Positions 1-10,484 of a stretch of DNA of 64,000 nucleotides are shown here, in pieces. The notes below the pieces were generated by a model. The model was not told where the DNA came from, ran no database searches, and was given only the letters and a program-made list of their open reading frames with translations. Origin of the DNA: Strigamia acuminata (Eukaryota; Arthropoda; Chilopoda; Geophilomorpha; Linotaeniidae); assembly GCA_949358305.1 (NCBI GenBank), contig OX442320.1, forward strand, positions 1,614,501-1,678,500, given 5' to 3'. Numbering within the stretch: the stretch's first letter is position 1; every line of letters starts with the position of its first letter. The position numbers were made by a program, and so were the translations under genes.

Positions 1-1770
1 CCGAGGTGGGAAAACAATTGGATTGGAAATATTTTCCCTTGCTCCATTAGCTGTACGACTGTACAAGCCTTTATTTTTTGTTATAACGGCATAAATCTCT
101 GTCAGAGGTAAATCCGCTATGCCTTGCGTATGCAAAAGCAAATCATTAGCAGGAGTTACACTCCCGATAAAAAGACAACCAGCCCCTTTTGCATCAAGAC
201 TGTCTTGTAATATCCATAACTGGTAATATTTGTGCATAAAGTCGTAAAGACTTTCTGTTTCCAGTTGTTTCAACTTAGTTAGTTGGTTCGTCCGCTCTTG
301 TCGAGTGGCTACAAACCGTTCTTTGAACGCCTGTTCAAATACTTCCCAAGATATGAAATCTTCTCTCCGTTCATGAAACCAACCATGCGCTTGCTCGGTT
401 AAATAACCGGCCACGCCTTTAACAAGCATGTCATCGAGTGACATGTTTCGCAGGAAAGCGACATTTTTTACAATATTGAGAAAGCGTTCGCTTTCTTCTG
501 CTTTTCCGGAGAATACAGGGATATCTGGTGGTTTCAAACAGTTAGTTTGAGGGACAGTGGCGGAACTTTTTCCTGCCTGCATCAACTTGTGCATGGTCGT
601 GGCAATTGACGCGAGGTCATCAGCCGTCATTCCAAAGCTACTGGGGGGGCGCGAGTTGTCGTTTGACGACCCGCCATTGTTTGGTTGACTCGAGTTATTT
701 TGACTTGAGCCACCACTATTAGGGTTGAAATTATTCGACCTTCCTTGATTTGACCTACCGTGGTTACCAAAGTTCGAATGGTTATTCGAATTGCCTCGGT
801 TTCCATAATTCGAATGATTATTAGAATTACCCTGATTGTCAAAATTCGAACGGTTGTTCGAACCTTCTTGATTACCAAAATTCGGACGATAGTTCGAATT
901 ACCTGGCGTACCTCGATTCAAATAGTTATTTGAATTTCCTGGAGTTCCAGTAGAAGGATTATTTAAATCATTCGGATTATTTGGGTTATTCGAGTTCGGA
1001 GGAACTGGATGACCCCTTTGCATGTTAGGTGCTGGACTAGAATTGTTTGCAAATCTAGAATTTGGGTCAAAACGGCGGTTTGGACCTCTTGTCGCACCTA
1101 AATTTGGGTTCAAATTTCCAGCGAGATTCGGACAACTATTTGATCCGTTTGGAAAACTTGGATTAGGGTTGGCCATATTAGGCGGACCCAAATTCGCTCT
1201 GTTGAACGTATTCTCAAAGTTCTCTGGATTTGTAAATCCTCTTTGTTGGTTGCGAGCGAAGTTATTCGCTCGTAATCGTTGTTGGAAAGCGCGATTAAAA
1301 TCTCCTGGTGTCAAATTCGACTGATCTTGACGAGGAGGTTGTGCATTTTTATTTCTATATCTAGAAATAGGCGTCGAAGGAGTGGGACTAAAATTATTTA
1401 ATCTTTGGCTGGCTGGGGAATGGGATTGCTCCGACGTAGCACGAGGCGCGTGTACAAAATCTAACACTTCGGTCAAAGATCTAAATTGGTTTGGGTTCAA
1501 ACCGTGATCCTGACAAAATAATAGACCGCCTCGGCCTAAATGAGAACCTTCAGGAATGCATTCCTCTTCTCCAGGCGGAGTAGGTTCACGTGGAGCCCTA
1601 TTCTCTCCAGATGGTCCGGCTGTTTCATTTGAAACGCCATTATGGACCGCGTGGTTTTCCACTTCTTCAGTTCCATTAGGAACAGGTATAAACCCGGATA
1701 GATTCATTCCACCGGTCAAACAAGTTCTTTCCTTACCACGGGTGTTCATGTGATGCTGGTTATTAGTCAT
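1..1770 (-). CDS. Element B Gag, Asn-rich, 590 codons visible, 3' end outside window
   Basis: A frame opens with ATG at 1768-1770 and stays open for all 590 codons to the window edge. The first 100 residues or so are mixed polar. Residues of about 210-390 are Asn/Gly/Pro/Ser-rich, with a repeated motif of the type NSNNHSN(F/Y)GN. After that comes a retrotransposon-gag (capsid-like) region: a proline-rich PVFSGKAEE-type entry, then DDMLVKGVAGYL, AHGWF and FEQAFKERF, and a conserved helix-rich stretch. The same pattern occurs in the Gag of element C (DEMVNQGIPTYL, AQQWYDE), so B and C are relatives. No zinc knuckle is visible before the edge. Gag would assemble the particle and bind element RNA. 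Family assignment is from motif pattern only; the reading frame itself is read directly. Confidence 0.8.
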   Translation of the reverse strand, partial: MTNNQHHMNTRGKERTCLTGGMNLSGFIPVPNGTEEVENHAVHNGVSNETAGPSGENRAPREPTPPGEEECIPEGSHLGRGGLLFCQDHGLNPNQFRSLTEVLDFVHAPRATSEQSHSPASQRLNNFSPTPSTPISRYRNKNAQPPRQDQSNLTPGDFNRAFQQRLRANNFARNQQRGFTNPENFENTFNRANLGPPNMANPNPSFPNGSNSCPNLAGNLNPNLGATRGPNRRFDPNSRFANNSSPAPNMQRGHPVPPNSNNPNNPNDLNNPSTGTPGNSNNYLNRGTPGNSNYRPNFGNQEGSNNRSNFDNQGNSNNHSNYGNRGNSNNHSNFGNHGRSNQGRSNNFNPNSGGSSQNNSSQPNNGGSSNDNSRPPSSFGMTADDLASIATTMHKLMQAGKSSATVPQTNCLKPPDIPVFSGKAEESERFLNIVKNVAFLRNMSLDDMLVKGVAGYLTEQAHGWFHERREDFISWEVFEQAFKERFVATRQERTNQLTKLKQLETESLYDFMHKYYQLWILQDSLDAKGAGCLFIGSVTPANDLLLHTQGIADLPLTEIYAVITKNKGLYSRTANGARENISNPIVFPPR

Positions 1771-2038
1771 AACTAAACTTAAAACTAAAAAAATTTCCTA
1801 AGTCTGAGAGATAATGATGAAGTTGCAAACGTTCAGGAGGATCGCAAACGAAGCAGTGGTCACACTAGTTCGAAAGGAAGTAAGGGTACTTCGATACACC
1901 TCTCTGATTGGTCAAGTATCAACGCTAGTCTCGCGAGAGTCCAATCTCGTCCGAGATTGGTGGAAATCATCAAGTTCGTGGAACCGTAATCTTGGCAGAT
2001 TCCGGTGTTATGACGTAGTCACCAAACAAAATGGATAC
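1771..2038 (-). other. Element B leader, gag-proximal part
   Basis: This is non-coding leader between B's gag ATG and the point where A inserted. I see no further ORF or clear site in it. In the ancestral B it joined directly to the leader segment beginning at 16934. Confidence 0.6.
2035..2038. repeat. Target-site duplication ATAC of element A (partner 16930-16933)
   Basis: ATAC directly precedes the left LTR (TGTTACG) and directly follows the right LTR (ATGACA) at 16930-16933. Four base pairs is a usual length for gypsy integrases. Confidence 0.8.
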
Positions 2039-2508
2039 TGTTACGTGGCCAACTGGCCAATAATGACCACGTAACTTATAACTATTTTGATGAACATCAT
2101 TTAATAACTAAGAGTGAAATGAACAGGAGTCAGAGTTTAGGTTGAAATATAAACTATGTTCTTTTATTCTTTAATTACAAAACATAAACTTAATTGAAAT
2201 CATAAAACTAAACCTAAAACTAAAGTAAACATTAAGACTGAAGACATGAATAACACCTTCTTTCTTATTTGCAAACTAATCATGCCATATACTGGCTGAA
2301 ACATTAATCATTAGAAGTCCTGGGAAGACTGAGGTCCAAGAGTCAAAGTGCCTCTTTTATACCCAAGTCACCCCCCTGAGTTAGTTCTAATTGACTCGCC
2401 CGTGATGTCACCATCACGTACGCAGTCTAGTGATAGATTTTGACAACTCTAATAACATTTGTGCTGGTTTGAGACGGTCGGCAGACGACGCGACTCAACC
2501 GCATGACA
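2039..2508 (-). repeat. Element A LTR 1 (3' LTR of A1), 470 bp
   Basis: In sense orientation the LTR starts TGTCATGCGG and ends CACGTAACA. It appears identical to LTR 2. The TATA box complement is at 2355-2361, and an AATAAA complement lies within the TTTTATTC run near 2160-2170. The sense 3' end contains an inverted repeat, GTTACGTGG/CCACGTAAC. Confidence 0.93.
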
Positions 2509-2520
2509 ACTCCCTCTTTT
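2509..2520 (-). other. Polypurine tract of A1
   Basis: The sense strand reads AAAAGAGGGAGT immediately before the 3' LTR start. Reverse transcription uses such a tract to prime plus-strand synthesis. The same tract occurs at 9695-9706. Confidence 0.75.
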
Positions 2521-3298
2521 AGTTTTTTGGTCTCCAAAAACCAAAGCAATCAAAATTTTAAGCTACCCTCGTGTTATTCATTCTAATAATCCTTATTTTA
2601 ACACTAAAATTACGAGTCATTCCCATGTGTTATTCATATCTTCATGTCATTTAGTCATAAATAAAATTCACAAAAGAAAATTTCAATGTCAATCGATACA
2701 TTTCAATACGCATTAATTATTCATAATAACACTTTTTGGATTTTCTCATCTACATTATATTACTTTTTTTTTCTGGTTTTCAACATTTTTCTATATAAAA
2801 TTACAAAATTCACATTTTAAATGAAAATAAGCAAAACAAAATCAAATTACAAATTAAAATTTACACCGGAGGTCTAAGTTTTTCGGTCTCCTCCTTGAAT
2901 GGCTCCAATGCCTTTTGGGCCAGTTCATACAAGATGCGATGGCGCAGATGAATTGGGTGCGCGTGACGCATCCAATCACGGTCGATTATGTATCTCAAGT
3001 TGATTCCAGTTGAATTCCAACTTAATATCCAATCTGTCTATTGTAGCTATTGTTCAAATTATTAAGTCTAAACTTATTAAATATTCAATGTGAAAAATTC
3101 CTAAGTTAATAATTTCAGTGCAGCTTCAAATAATCACGTTGAATTCGTCTCAAATTTCCGCATTCCTAATTTTTAATTCAATTATTCCACAACAATACCT
3201 ACTTTCACACGAAAACTCGTTGAAATGAAGTTTGTTAAGACTTAAATCAGGCTTTGTCTCAGGTCGCTACAATTTACTTGTGCTTTCTTTGACACAAC
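2521..3298 (-). other. A1 3' region between pol and LTR, with a short open frame at 2861-3037
   Basis: This is about 780 bp of AT-rich non-coding DNA without an envelope-like gene. The one coding-like patch is 2861-3037 (minus), 58 open codons with a well-mixed composition (ending EETEKLRPPV) but only one internal ATG. A CAATAG just upstream could be a splice acceptor. The patch is repeated exactly in A2, which says little because the copies are so young. It could be a remnant exon. Confidence 0.4.
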
Positions 3299-6200
3299 CT
3301 AATAAAATGTGGTGTAATCGCGTCGATCCTGCTTTCGTAGGCGGCGTGACCGGAAACTGCCAATTTCAGGCGGTCGCGCGTGCGCGTCGTTGTCAACCGC
3401 ACTTGCGACACCTGGTGACGGTTTCGGTAGTTGATTTTTCTCACTTTTCGCCGGAAGTTCATTCTCGAATAGGCCTCGTAATGATATTTGGTCATCATCG
3501 TCGATGAAACGTTCCGTTGCCGCAGAAACAGGTTTGTTTGACGAATTTTCGTTGTTTTTCGTGACTATTTCATTCTGTTTGTCTGTTTCTGTCAAATCCT
3601 CGGCAAATGTAACCTTTTTAGATGTTAAAGGTTTCATGATGTCATCTGAGATTTCTTCTCTTGCCTTGTATGGTTTTAATCGCTCTATGTTTACAATATC
3701 CATTTTCTTACCTGACGAACTTCGAATTTCGTAATCATTTGGTGCTGTTCTTCGCACTATCTCATATGGACCAGAGAATTGTGGCAGGAGTTTCTCGCTC
3801 AAACCAACCTTTCTATTTGGTGTTTTCAAATATACTAGCTCTCCTGGATCGAATTCCACATGTACTCTGTCCAAATCAAAGCGTTTCTTGCTTTTTTCAC
3901 CTTGTTCTTGTATCCGTTCATTAGAAATTCTCCTTGCCTCCCTGATAAATCTGGAAGTACGCAAAGTGAATTCTTTTCGAGGAAGGTTTAAGTTGACATC
4001 CACGTTGAGATCAGCTTCATAGCCTCGCATTAAATAATAAGGGGTATAACCTGTTGTTTCATGGACTCCAGTATTATAAGAGAAAAGAAGAAATGGCAAA
4101 AATTCATCCCAATCCGTGTGATCTTTATTTACATAATTCTGCAACATTTTTGCTAATGTTGCATTAAATCTTTCCGTGAGCCCATTTGTTCTTGGATGGT
4201 ATCCGGAAGTGTTCTTGTGGACGGATTTGAATAATGCAGATATCTCTTTAATCATCTCATTTCTGTATTCTGTTCCCTTATCACTCAAAATCTCTCGTGG
4301 GCTTCCTTCTTTCACCATGACTTCATAAACAAGTGCTTTCGCTGCTTCAAGAGCTGTGCAAGCTGGTGCTGCTCTAGCTATTGCAGTGCGTGACAAATAA
4401 TCCGTAATAATGAAAACATACTTGTTTCCTGTATCAGATGTTGGAAAACTTCCTAATGTGTCTATGGCGACTCTTTCAAACGGTCTCGACACTGTCGACC
4501 ACGGTTGCATCAATCCTTTTGGTGGCGTTGTCATAGTTTTTGCACTTGCACACGATGAACATGAGAGTACGTGATTCCTCACGTCCCTATAGATCTTAGG
4601 CCAGAAGAATCTTGTTCTTATTCTCTTCCACGTTTTGTTAAGGCCTAAATGAGCTCCTGTAAGACCGTCATGCATTTCAACTAATACGCACCTGCGTAAA
4701 TGCTGCGGAACATACAACAATTCTTCCGTGTTTAAGGAATCAAATTTCTTCTTCTTAAACAATGTATCGCCTTGAAGTACGAATTGCTTTAGCGTTCGTC
4801 TTCTGTTGCGCGGAAGTTGCTCATTTTTCTGCAAGGTTGTGATGATTTCCAAAATCTTCTGATCTTTGCGCTGCTCAGCAGGCAAATTGAGATTCTCGAG
4901 AGCCAGTGAAGGAATTTCTATGATTTCTTCTCCACCAACCTCTTCTGGAATTCTACTTAATGCATCGGCATCTGTGTGTTTCTTGCCCGACTTATGCAGT
5001 ACATCATAATCGTAATCAACCAATTGCAGACTCCATCGTGCTAACCTACCATTTGGATTCTTGACGCTTTTCAGCCATTGAAGGGCTGAATGGTCCGTGA
5101 TGATGGTAAACTTCTTTCCGTACAAGTAAGGTCGATACTTCTCTATGCCGAACAATATGGCGAGACATTCTCTTTCCGTCGCGGTATAGTTCTGTTCGGC
5201 TTGGCTCAGCAACCTACTTGCATAGCATATAACATGCTCCTGATTATTGATCTTCTGCTTCAGGATAGCTCCAAGACCGTAAGCACTAGCGTCCGTCGAT
5301 ATTATAAATGGCTGTGCGAAATTGGGGTGAGCCAGCACAGGTACCGTTACCAAAGCTGTTCTTAGTCGCTTAAATGCTTCTTCATGAGGCGGTCCCCAGT
5401 CGAATTTCTCGTCTTTCTTCGTAAGGTTGACCAAGGGTTTGGAAATATCAGCAAATCCTAAAATGAATTTTCTATAATATGAACACAAACCCAAAAATCC
5501 CCTTAATTGTTTGACATTTAGTGGCACCGGAAATTTTGCCACAGACTCGAGATTTCGTGGATCTGGTGAAACGCCCTCTGAATCAATTACATGTCCGAGA
5601 TACCGGATGGTATTGGTCCCGAAAGTACATTTACTCAGCTTCACCTTCAAATTCGCAATTCGCAGTTTTTCGAAAACTGAGTCCAAGTCTTGTAAATGTT
5701 GTTCAAATGTTTTAGAAAAAATTATAAGGTCGTCAAGATAGGCTATACAGACCTTTCCCAGGAGGTTGCCCAATACTTTATTCATCAATTTTTGAAACGC
5801 AGCTGGGCTATTACATAACCCCATTCCGAGGACGTTAAATTCATAGTGTCCGGTTGAAGTGGTGAACGCTGTCTTCTCTCGGTCTTGTTAATTTATTTCA
5901 ACTTGATGGTATCCTTGGATTAAATCCATCATCGAGAAAAACTGAGCCCCTGCTAGTTGATCTAAAGTGTCATCTATTCTAGGTAGTGGGTACACCATTT
6001 TCTTTGTAATTGCGTTCAACCTCCTCCAATCAACACAAAACCTCCATTTGCCGTCTCTTTTCTTGATGAGCAAGACTGGCGCGCTCCAAGGACTTTCCGA
6101 TTCCCTAATGACTCCTTGTTCTAACAATTTCCTTGTTTCCTCAGCTTCTACTTCTTTTTCTGCGATTGATCGTCTATACGGCTGCAAGTGAATAGGATCA

Positions 6201-7210
6201 TGGTCACCTGTATCTATCTTGTGGCTAAAGTTGGTTACTCTTCCTAAATCTGTATCTGAAATGGCAAACCTGTCCTTATTCTTTTGGAGTAGCTGCTTTA
6301 TCTGCTCTTGTTGACTCTTATTCATCTTATCTTTGGCTATTGAAGAGTCAAAGTCAAAGCAATGTGCTTGCTTTTCATCCAACCCTCCAATGCCTTTGGC
6401 AGTTGGGGAGTTAGAGTCAAAGCAATTTACTTGTTTTTCATCAAACAACCTAATTTCAATAATATAATGTGCCTTACCAATCGCAGACTTCTCCTGTAGA
6501 AATATGGACTTTGATGTTGGATTTGCCACTCGAATTACGCCTTTGCCGTTCTCAAATTTCGTCAATGTCTTGCAACAGAGAATTCCGAACCTATCGATTA
6601 CATTACCTAAAGGTTCCAAAAACATTTCTGTTGTCAAAGCTGTACTTAAATTAACTGGAACTACACATTCGTGCATTGGTGGAATTGCTATATTTTTTGT
6701 CACTCTTGCTACATAATTCTGATCCACGTACGTCTTATTCATCGGGAAAACTGCTTCTACTCCACTATTTCGGCCCACAAAGATTTTTTGTAAGTCATAA
6801 TCGACAACACATCTCGCAAATGTCATAAATGGGTCACCCAATAAAAGCTGGTAATTGAAATCCTTAACTATTAAAACTTCAACTGCATACTGCAATTGTC
6901 CTATGTGAATGTTCAAATTTATCTTGCCCACTGGAGTTATTAAGTCATTACCTATTCCTCGCAATCTAATGTTTGGCGTAGGCGTGTAATTCAACTGCAA
7001 AGCTTCTGCTATTTCTTCACTCAAAAGGTTACTTTTTGCTCCAGTGTCCATGACTGCCTTTATTTCCAAATTTTTTACAATTACTGGGATTTCCAACAAT
7101 GACTCCGAAATTTTTACGTCGATTATAGTGATGTTATCCTTTTTCCATCTTCTCTTCTTCTTCTTACTTCTATTTGGATGGTAACAATTTCTCTGTGGCC
7201 GTTCAGCTAG
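3299..7210 (-). pseudogene. pol: A1 pol (protease-RT-RNase H-integrase) broken by one nonsense codon
   Basis: The frame is the same as A2 pol, but at 5888-5890 a Glu codon (GAA in A2) reads TAA. This single substitution at 5890 falls between two conserved RT regions, so RT, RNase H and integrase would not be made from this copy. Upstream of the stop are the protease DTG and the first RT motifs (FSMMDLIQGYHQV). Downstream the frame is fully open and keeps YLDD, the RNase H TDHSALQWL motif, the integrase zinc motif and the D,D,E residues. The frame begins in the -1 phase over the end of gag. It differs from A2 by only a few other substitutions, so the damage is recent. Confidence 0.92.
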
Positions 7211-8589
7211 TTTTCCGTCTGTTGTTGCGTGTTAACTGTAGGATTAGGACCTTCTCTTCTACGTCTTCTTGGTCTTCCTGCATTACCACCTCTATCCTGT
7301 TGGTATCTTGGTGGATTATAGAACTCGCAACTAAAATGATGATAGCATCCGCACGAACGAGTATTATTATCATTACTATTGTTGTTATTATTAGTATTGT
7401 AATTTTGACCACCACCTCTATTAATACTTCCTTGAAAATTCTTGTATTGAAAATTCTGACCTCTTTGCTTCATTGGTGCATACCACCGGCTTCCTATTAA
7501 GATGGGTACTTCAGACTCCGGATCCTCTGTCTCAAAAGCTAATAACTGTTGCCTCAACCTTGCATTCTCAGCTAAAAGCTCATCGTGGGTTAATGGGGTT
7601 ACTACAGTTCCACTCAGTTTACCTGCTGTTACTGGAGTCACCTTTTCGTCCACTACCTTTTTGAAAAGTGACAGCAGCACATCCGTTGGATCCTTGACTT
7701 TCATAGTCTCATACAACTTAAGTCTTTGTTCCATCTCTGCCAGTTTAGTCGGGAATACTGTCACCATCATTTGCTGCATTGCCGGCTTCAAACCTTGGTA
7801 AACATAATTAATTTTTTGTCCTTCAGTAAGTGCCGGCAACACAAAAGCACATTCGGCCAAGACTTTCTTCATATAGGCATCTGCTGTTCCTTCTGTGTGT
7901 TTCATGAAGTGAAGAGTATTTAAAACATTTTCCTGGCCCCTACGAAACTTTTTTTCAAGTTGTGGTTTCCACTCGGTCCAAGTCCATGTTGGATTCTTTT
8001 GTAATAACTCCACAAACCATGCCAGTCCATCAGTTTTTAACGCTAATGGTAAATGCTTAACTCTTTCATCATCCGTGCTTATTGTGGCTTCGTATGCCAC
8101 TAGCCATTGGTCGATGTTTCCTTTTATTGTATCATAACAAATGACATCCCGCTTCTGTACCATTACACTCCTAAAAAGGTCAGTTAGAACTGCTATTGGG
8201 TCCGCCATCTTGGATTTCGCTCCTTTTGATGTGGATCCCTGAGTATTAGTATTTACTAAAGGTGTTTGTATCTTTATTGGTGTTAATAATTCAAAAACTG
8301 ATTGTAACAATTTTGGCTTTATTAATTTCAAAGGTGAAGAAGAATCAAGTTCCTGTTGGGATAATGAGTCTTGAAAATGCTCTTCTTGGTTTATCTCAAC
8401 AACTGGTTCCTCTTGTTTTATTTCAACAACTTGTTCTTCCTCTATAACTTCAGGTTTAGTGTGTTTTATTTTTCCACTCCCTCTTTTAGTTGTGATATTA
8501 CGGTTATCCACTGTCCTTTGTAGTTCTTGGTTTTGTAAATCTAGCAGACAATCCGTTTGTGTTTGTGTAAGCTTTACTGATTCCTCCAC
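7207..8589 (-). CDS. gag: A1 Gag
   Basis: The frame is open from at least 8589 to a TAG at 7207-7209, but the first ATG in frame is at 8206-8208 (MADPIAVL, with a purine at -3), giving 333 residues. The upstream 127 codons (Glu/Gln/Val-rich, with a KPEVIEEE-type repeat) lack any ATG and would need non-AUG initiation or splicing. The core has the retrotransposon gag pattern (WLVAYEATI, LPLALKTDGLAWFVELL, FRRGQENVLNTLHFMKHTEGTADAYMKKV). The C-terminus is Asn-rich, then basic (RPRRRRREG). Only a degenerate Cys/His cluster (CGCYHHFSCEF) replaces a normal CCHC knuckle. It overlaps pol by about 24 nt in the -1 phase. Confidence 0.85.
   Translation of the reverse strand: MEESVKLTQTQTDCLLDLQNQELQRTVDNRNITTKRGSGKIKHTKPEVIEEEQVVEIKQEEPVVEINQEEHFQDSLSQQELDSSSPLKLIKPKLLQSVFELLTPIKIQTPLVNTNTQGSTSKGAKSKMADPIAVLTDLFRSVMVQKRDVICYDTIKGNIDQWLVAYEATISTDDERVKHLPLALKTDGLAWFVELLQKNPTWTWTEWKPQLEKKFRRGQENVLNTLHFMKHTEGTADAYMKKVLAECAFVLPALTEGQKINYVYQGLKPAMQQMMVTVFPTKLAEMEQRLKLYETMKVKDPTDVLLSLFKKVVDEKVTPVTAGKLSGTVVTPLTHDELLAENARLRQQLLAFETEDPESEVPILIGSRWYAPMKQRGQNFQYKNFQGSINRGGGQNYNTNNNNNSNDNNTRSCGCYHHFSCEFYNPPRYQQDRGGNAGRPRRRRREGPNPTVNTQQQTEN
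7210..7216 (-). promoter_or_regulatory. Candidate -1 frameshift site of A1 (GGAAAAC before TAG)
   Basis: In the sense strand the gag frame reads ACG GAA AAC TAG, and pol is open in the -1 frame from this point onward. In the other two gypsies with a visible junction the matching position is A AAA AAC. The heptamer here pairs well after slippage in the A site but poorly in the P site, and I see no strong hairpin after it. It is therefore a weaker candidate. The same site in A2 is at 14396-14402. Confidence 0.45.
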
Positions 8590-9224
8590 TGTTAAGCCTT
8601 GAACTGCACTATAATTTTTATTTTTACTACTCTATAATGCACTTCACACATTCACTAATAACCACAATTCGCCAACACACAATCCTGAAATAAATTTAAT
8701 TTATTATCACCAAACACCAAATCAAATTCAAAATATTAACAACAATGTCACTAATTTCCTGAAAATAGACAAATACTACTATTAGTCATCACTAGAATCA
8801 ATACAATTTATTAACTTCCTGAAAAAAAAAAAAAATTATACATTTGTTAAAACTATAAATTATTATCAAAATTATTTCCCTCTAAATATCCAATATTCAA
8901 CAATTTTAAACAACTTTAACAATTTAATCCAAAGTATTATCTAATTCAATGCAATCTCATTAATTATTCACTAAGAAACTGCTTCCAAACTCTGAGTCAC
9001 TCTATGATTCACTCTTATTTTCTCTAATATGCAAATTAATCTGCACTCTTTCTAAATTTTATAAGAATTTCTACTATTTTCACTGAGTTTTTACGGGGGT
9101 TTTTTAGCTCTAACTTCTCAATTTTAGCACAAAATTGGCTGATTTTACTGTAAACTTTCACTTATTCACTACTTTTATCAACCAATTAGTGGGTCTCAAA
9201 AGAAAACCGCAATCTCCACCACTT
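8590..9224 (-). other. A1 leader with candidate primer-binding site
   Basis: This is AT-rich leader between gag and the shared LTR, with a poly-A run at about 8821-8835 and no other ORF. Next to the LTR the sense strand reads AAG TGG TGG AGA TTG CGG, so the PBS probably starts at the TGG ending at 9221 (or three bases later). I cannot name the tRNA. Confidence 0.5.
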
Positions 9225-9694
9225 TGTTACGTGGCCAACTGGCCAATAATGACCACGTAACTTATAACTATTTTGATGAACATCATTTAATAACTAAGAG
9301 TGAAATGAACAGGAGTCAGAGTTTAGGTTGAAATATAAACTATGTTCTTTTATTCTTTAATTACAAAACATAAACTTAATTGAAATCATAAAACTAAACC
9401 TAAAACTAAAGTAAACATTAAGACTGAAGACATGAATAACACCTTCTTTCTTATTTGCAAACTAATCATGCCATATACTGGCTGAAACATTAATCATTAG
9501 AAGTCCTGGGAAGACTGAGGTCCAAGAGTCAAAGTGCCTCTTTTATACCCAAGTCACCCCCCTGAGTTAGTTCTAATTGACTCGCCCGTGATGTCACCAT
9601 CACGTACGCAGTCTAGTGATAGATTTTGACAACTCTAATAACATTTGTGCTGGTTTGAGACGGTCGGCAGACGACGCGACTCAACCGCATGACA
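9225..9694 (-). repeat. Element A LTR 2, shared middle LTR, 470 bp
   Basis: This LTR is the 5' LTR of A1 and also the 3' LTR of A2. There is no target duplication next to it. The TATA box (sense TATAAAA) is at 9541-9547. It appears identical to LTR 1 and differs from LTR 3 by one base (AAACCTAAA here, AAATCTAAA at about 16632). Confidence 0.93.
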
Positions 9695-9706
9695 ACTCCC
9701 TCTTTT
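9695..9706 (-). other. Polypurine tract of A2
   Basis: AAAAGAGGGAGT in sense, directly before the LTR; same as 2509-2520. Confidence 0.75.
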
Positions 9707-10484
9707 AGTTTTTTGGTCTCCAAAAACCAAAGCAATCAAAATTTTAAGCTACCCTCGTGTTATTCATTCTAATAATCCTTATTTTAACACTAAAATTACG
9801 AGTCATTCCCATGTGTTATTCATATCTTCATGTCATTTAGTCATAAATAAAATTCACAAAAGAAAATTTCAATGTCAATCGATACATTTCAATACGCATT
9901 AATTATTCATAATAACACTTTTTGGATTTTCTCATCTACATTATATTACTTTTTTTTTCTGGTTTTCAACATTTTTCTATATAAAATTACAAAATTCACA
10001 TTTTAAATGAAAATAAGCAAAACAAAATCAAATTACAAATTAAAATTTACACCGGAGGTCTAAGTTTTTCGGTCTCCTCCTTGAATGGCTCCAATGCCTT
10101 TTGGGCCAGTTCATACAAGATGCGATGGCGCAGATGAATTGGGTGCGCGTGACGCATCCAATCACGGTCGATTATGTATCTCAAGTTGATTCCAGTTGAA
10201 TTCCAACTTAATATCCAATCTGTCTATTGTAGCTATTGTTCAAATTATTAAGTCTAAACTTATTAAATATTCAATGTGAAAAATTCCTAAGTTAATAATT
10301 TCAGTGCAGCTTCAAATAATCACGTTGAATTCGTCTCAAATTTCCGCATTCCTAATTTTTAATTCAATTATTCCACAACAATACCTACTTTCACACGAAA
10401 ACTCGTTGAAATGAAGTTTGTTAAGACTTAAATCAGGCTTTGTCTCAGGTCGCTACAATTTACTTGTGCTTTCTTTGACACAAC
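9707..10484 (-). other. A2 3' region, with the short open frame at 10047-10223
   Basis: This is a copy of 2521-3298 shifted by 7,186 bp and contains the same 58-codon patch. No envelope gene is present. Confidence 0.4.

Larger units (their letters stand above)
1..2038 (-). mobile_element. Element B, Ty3/gypsy retrotransposon, gag-side part (continues left of window)
   Basis: This is the left visible part of a minus-strand gypsy-type element. It holds gag and the gag-proximal leader, and is cut at 2038 by element A. The rest of its leader, the PBS and the 5' LTR resume at 16930. The four bases ATAC flank A on both sides (2035-2038 and 16930-16933), which shows that the two pieces of B were once contiguous. 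Pol and the 3' LTR lie beyond the left edge. Confidence 0.8.

Noticed and set aside
7361-7400. A microsatellite-like AAT/ATT run
   Set aside because: It is the Asn-codon run in A gag, not an independent repeat.
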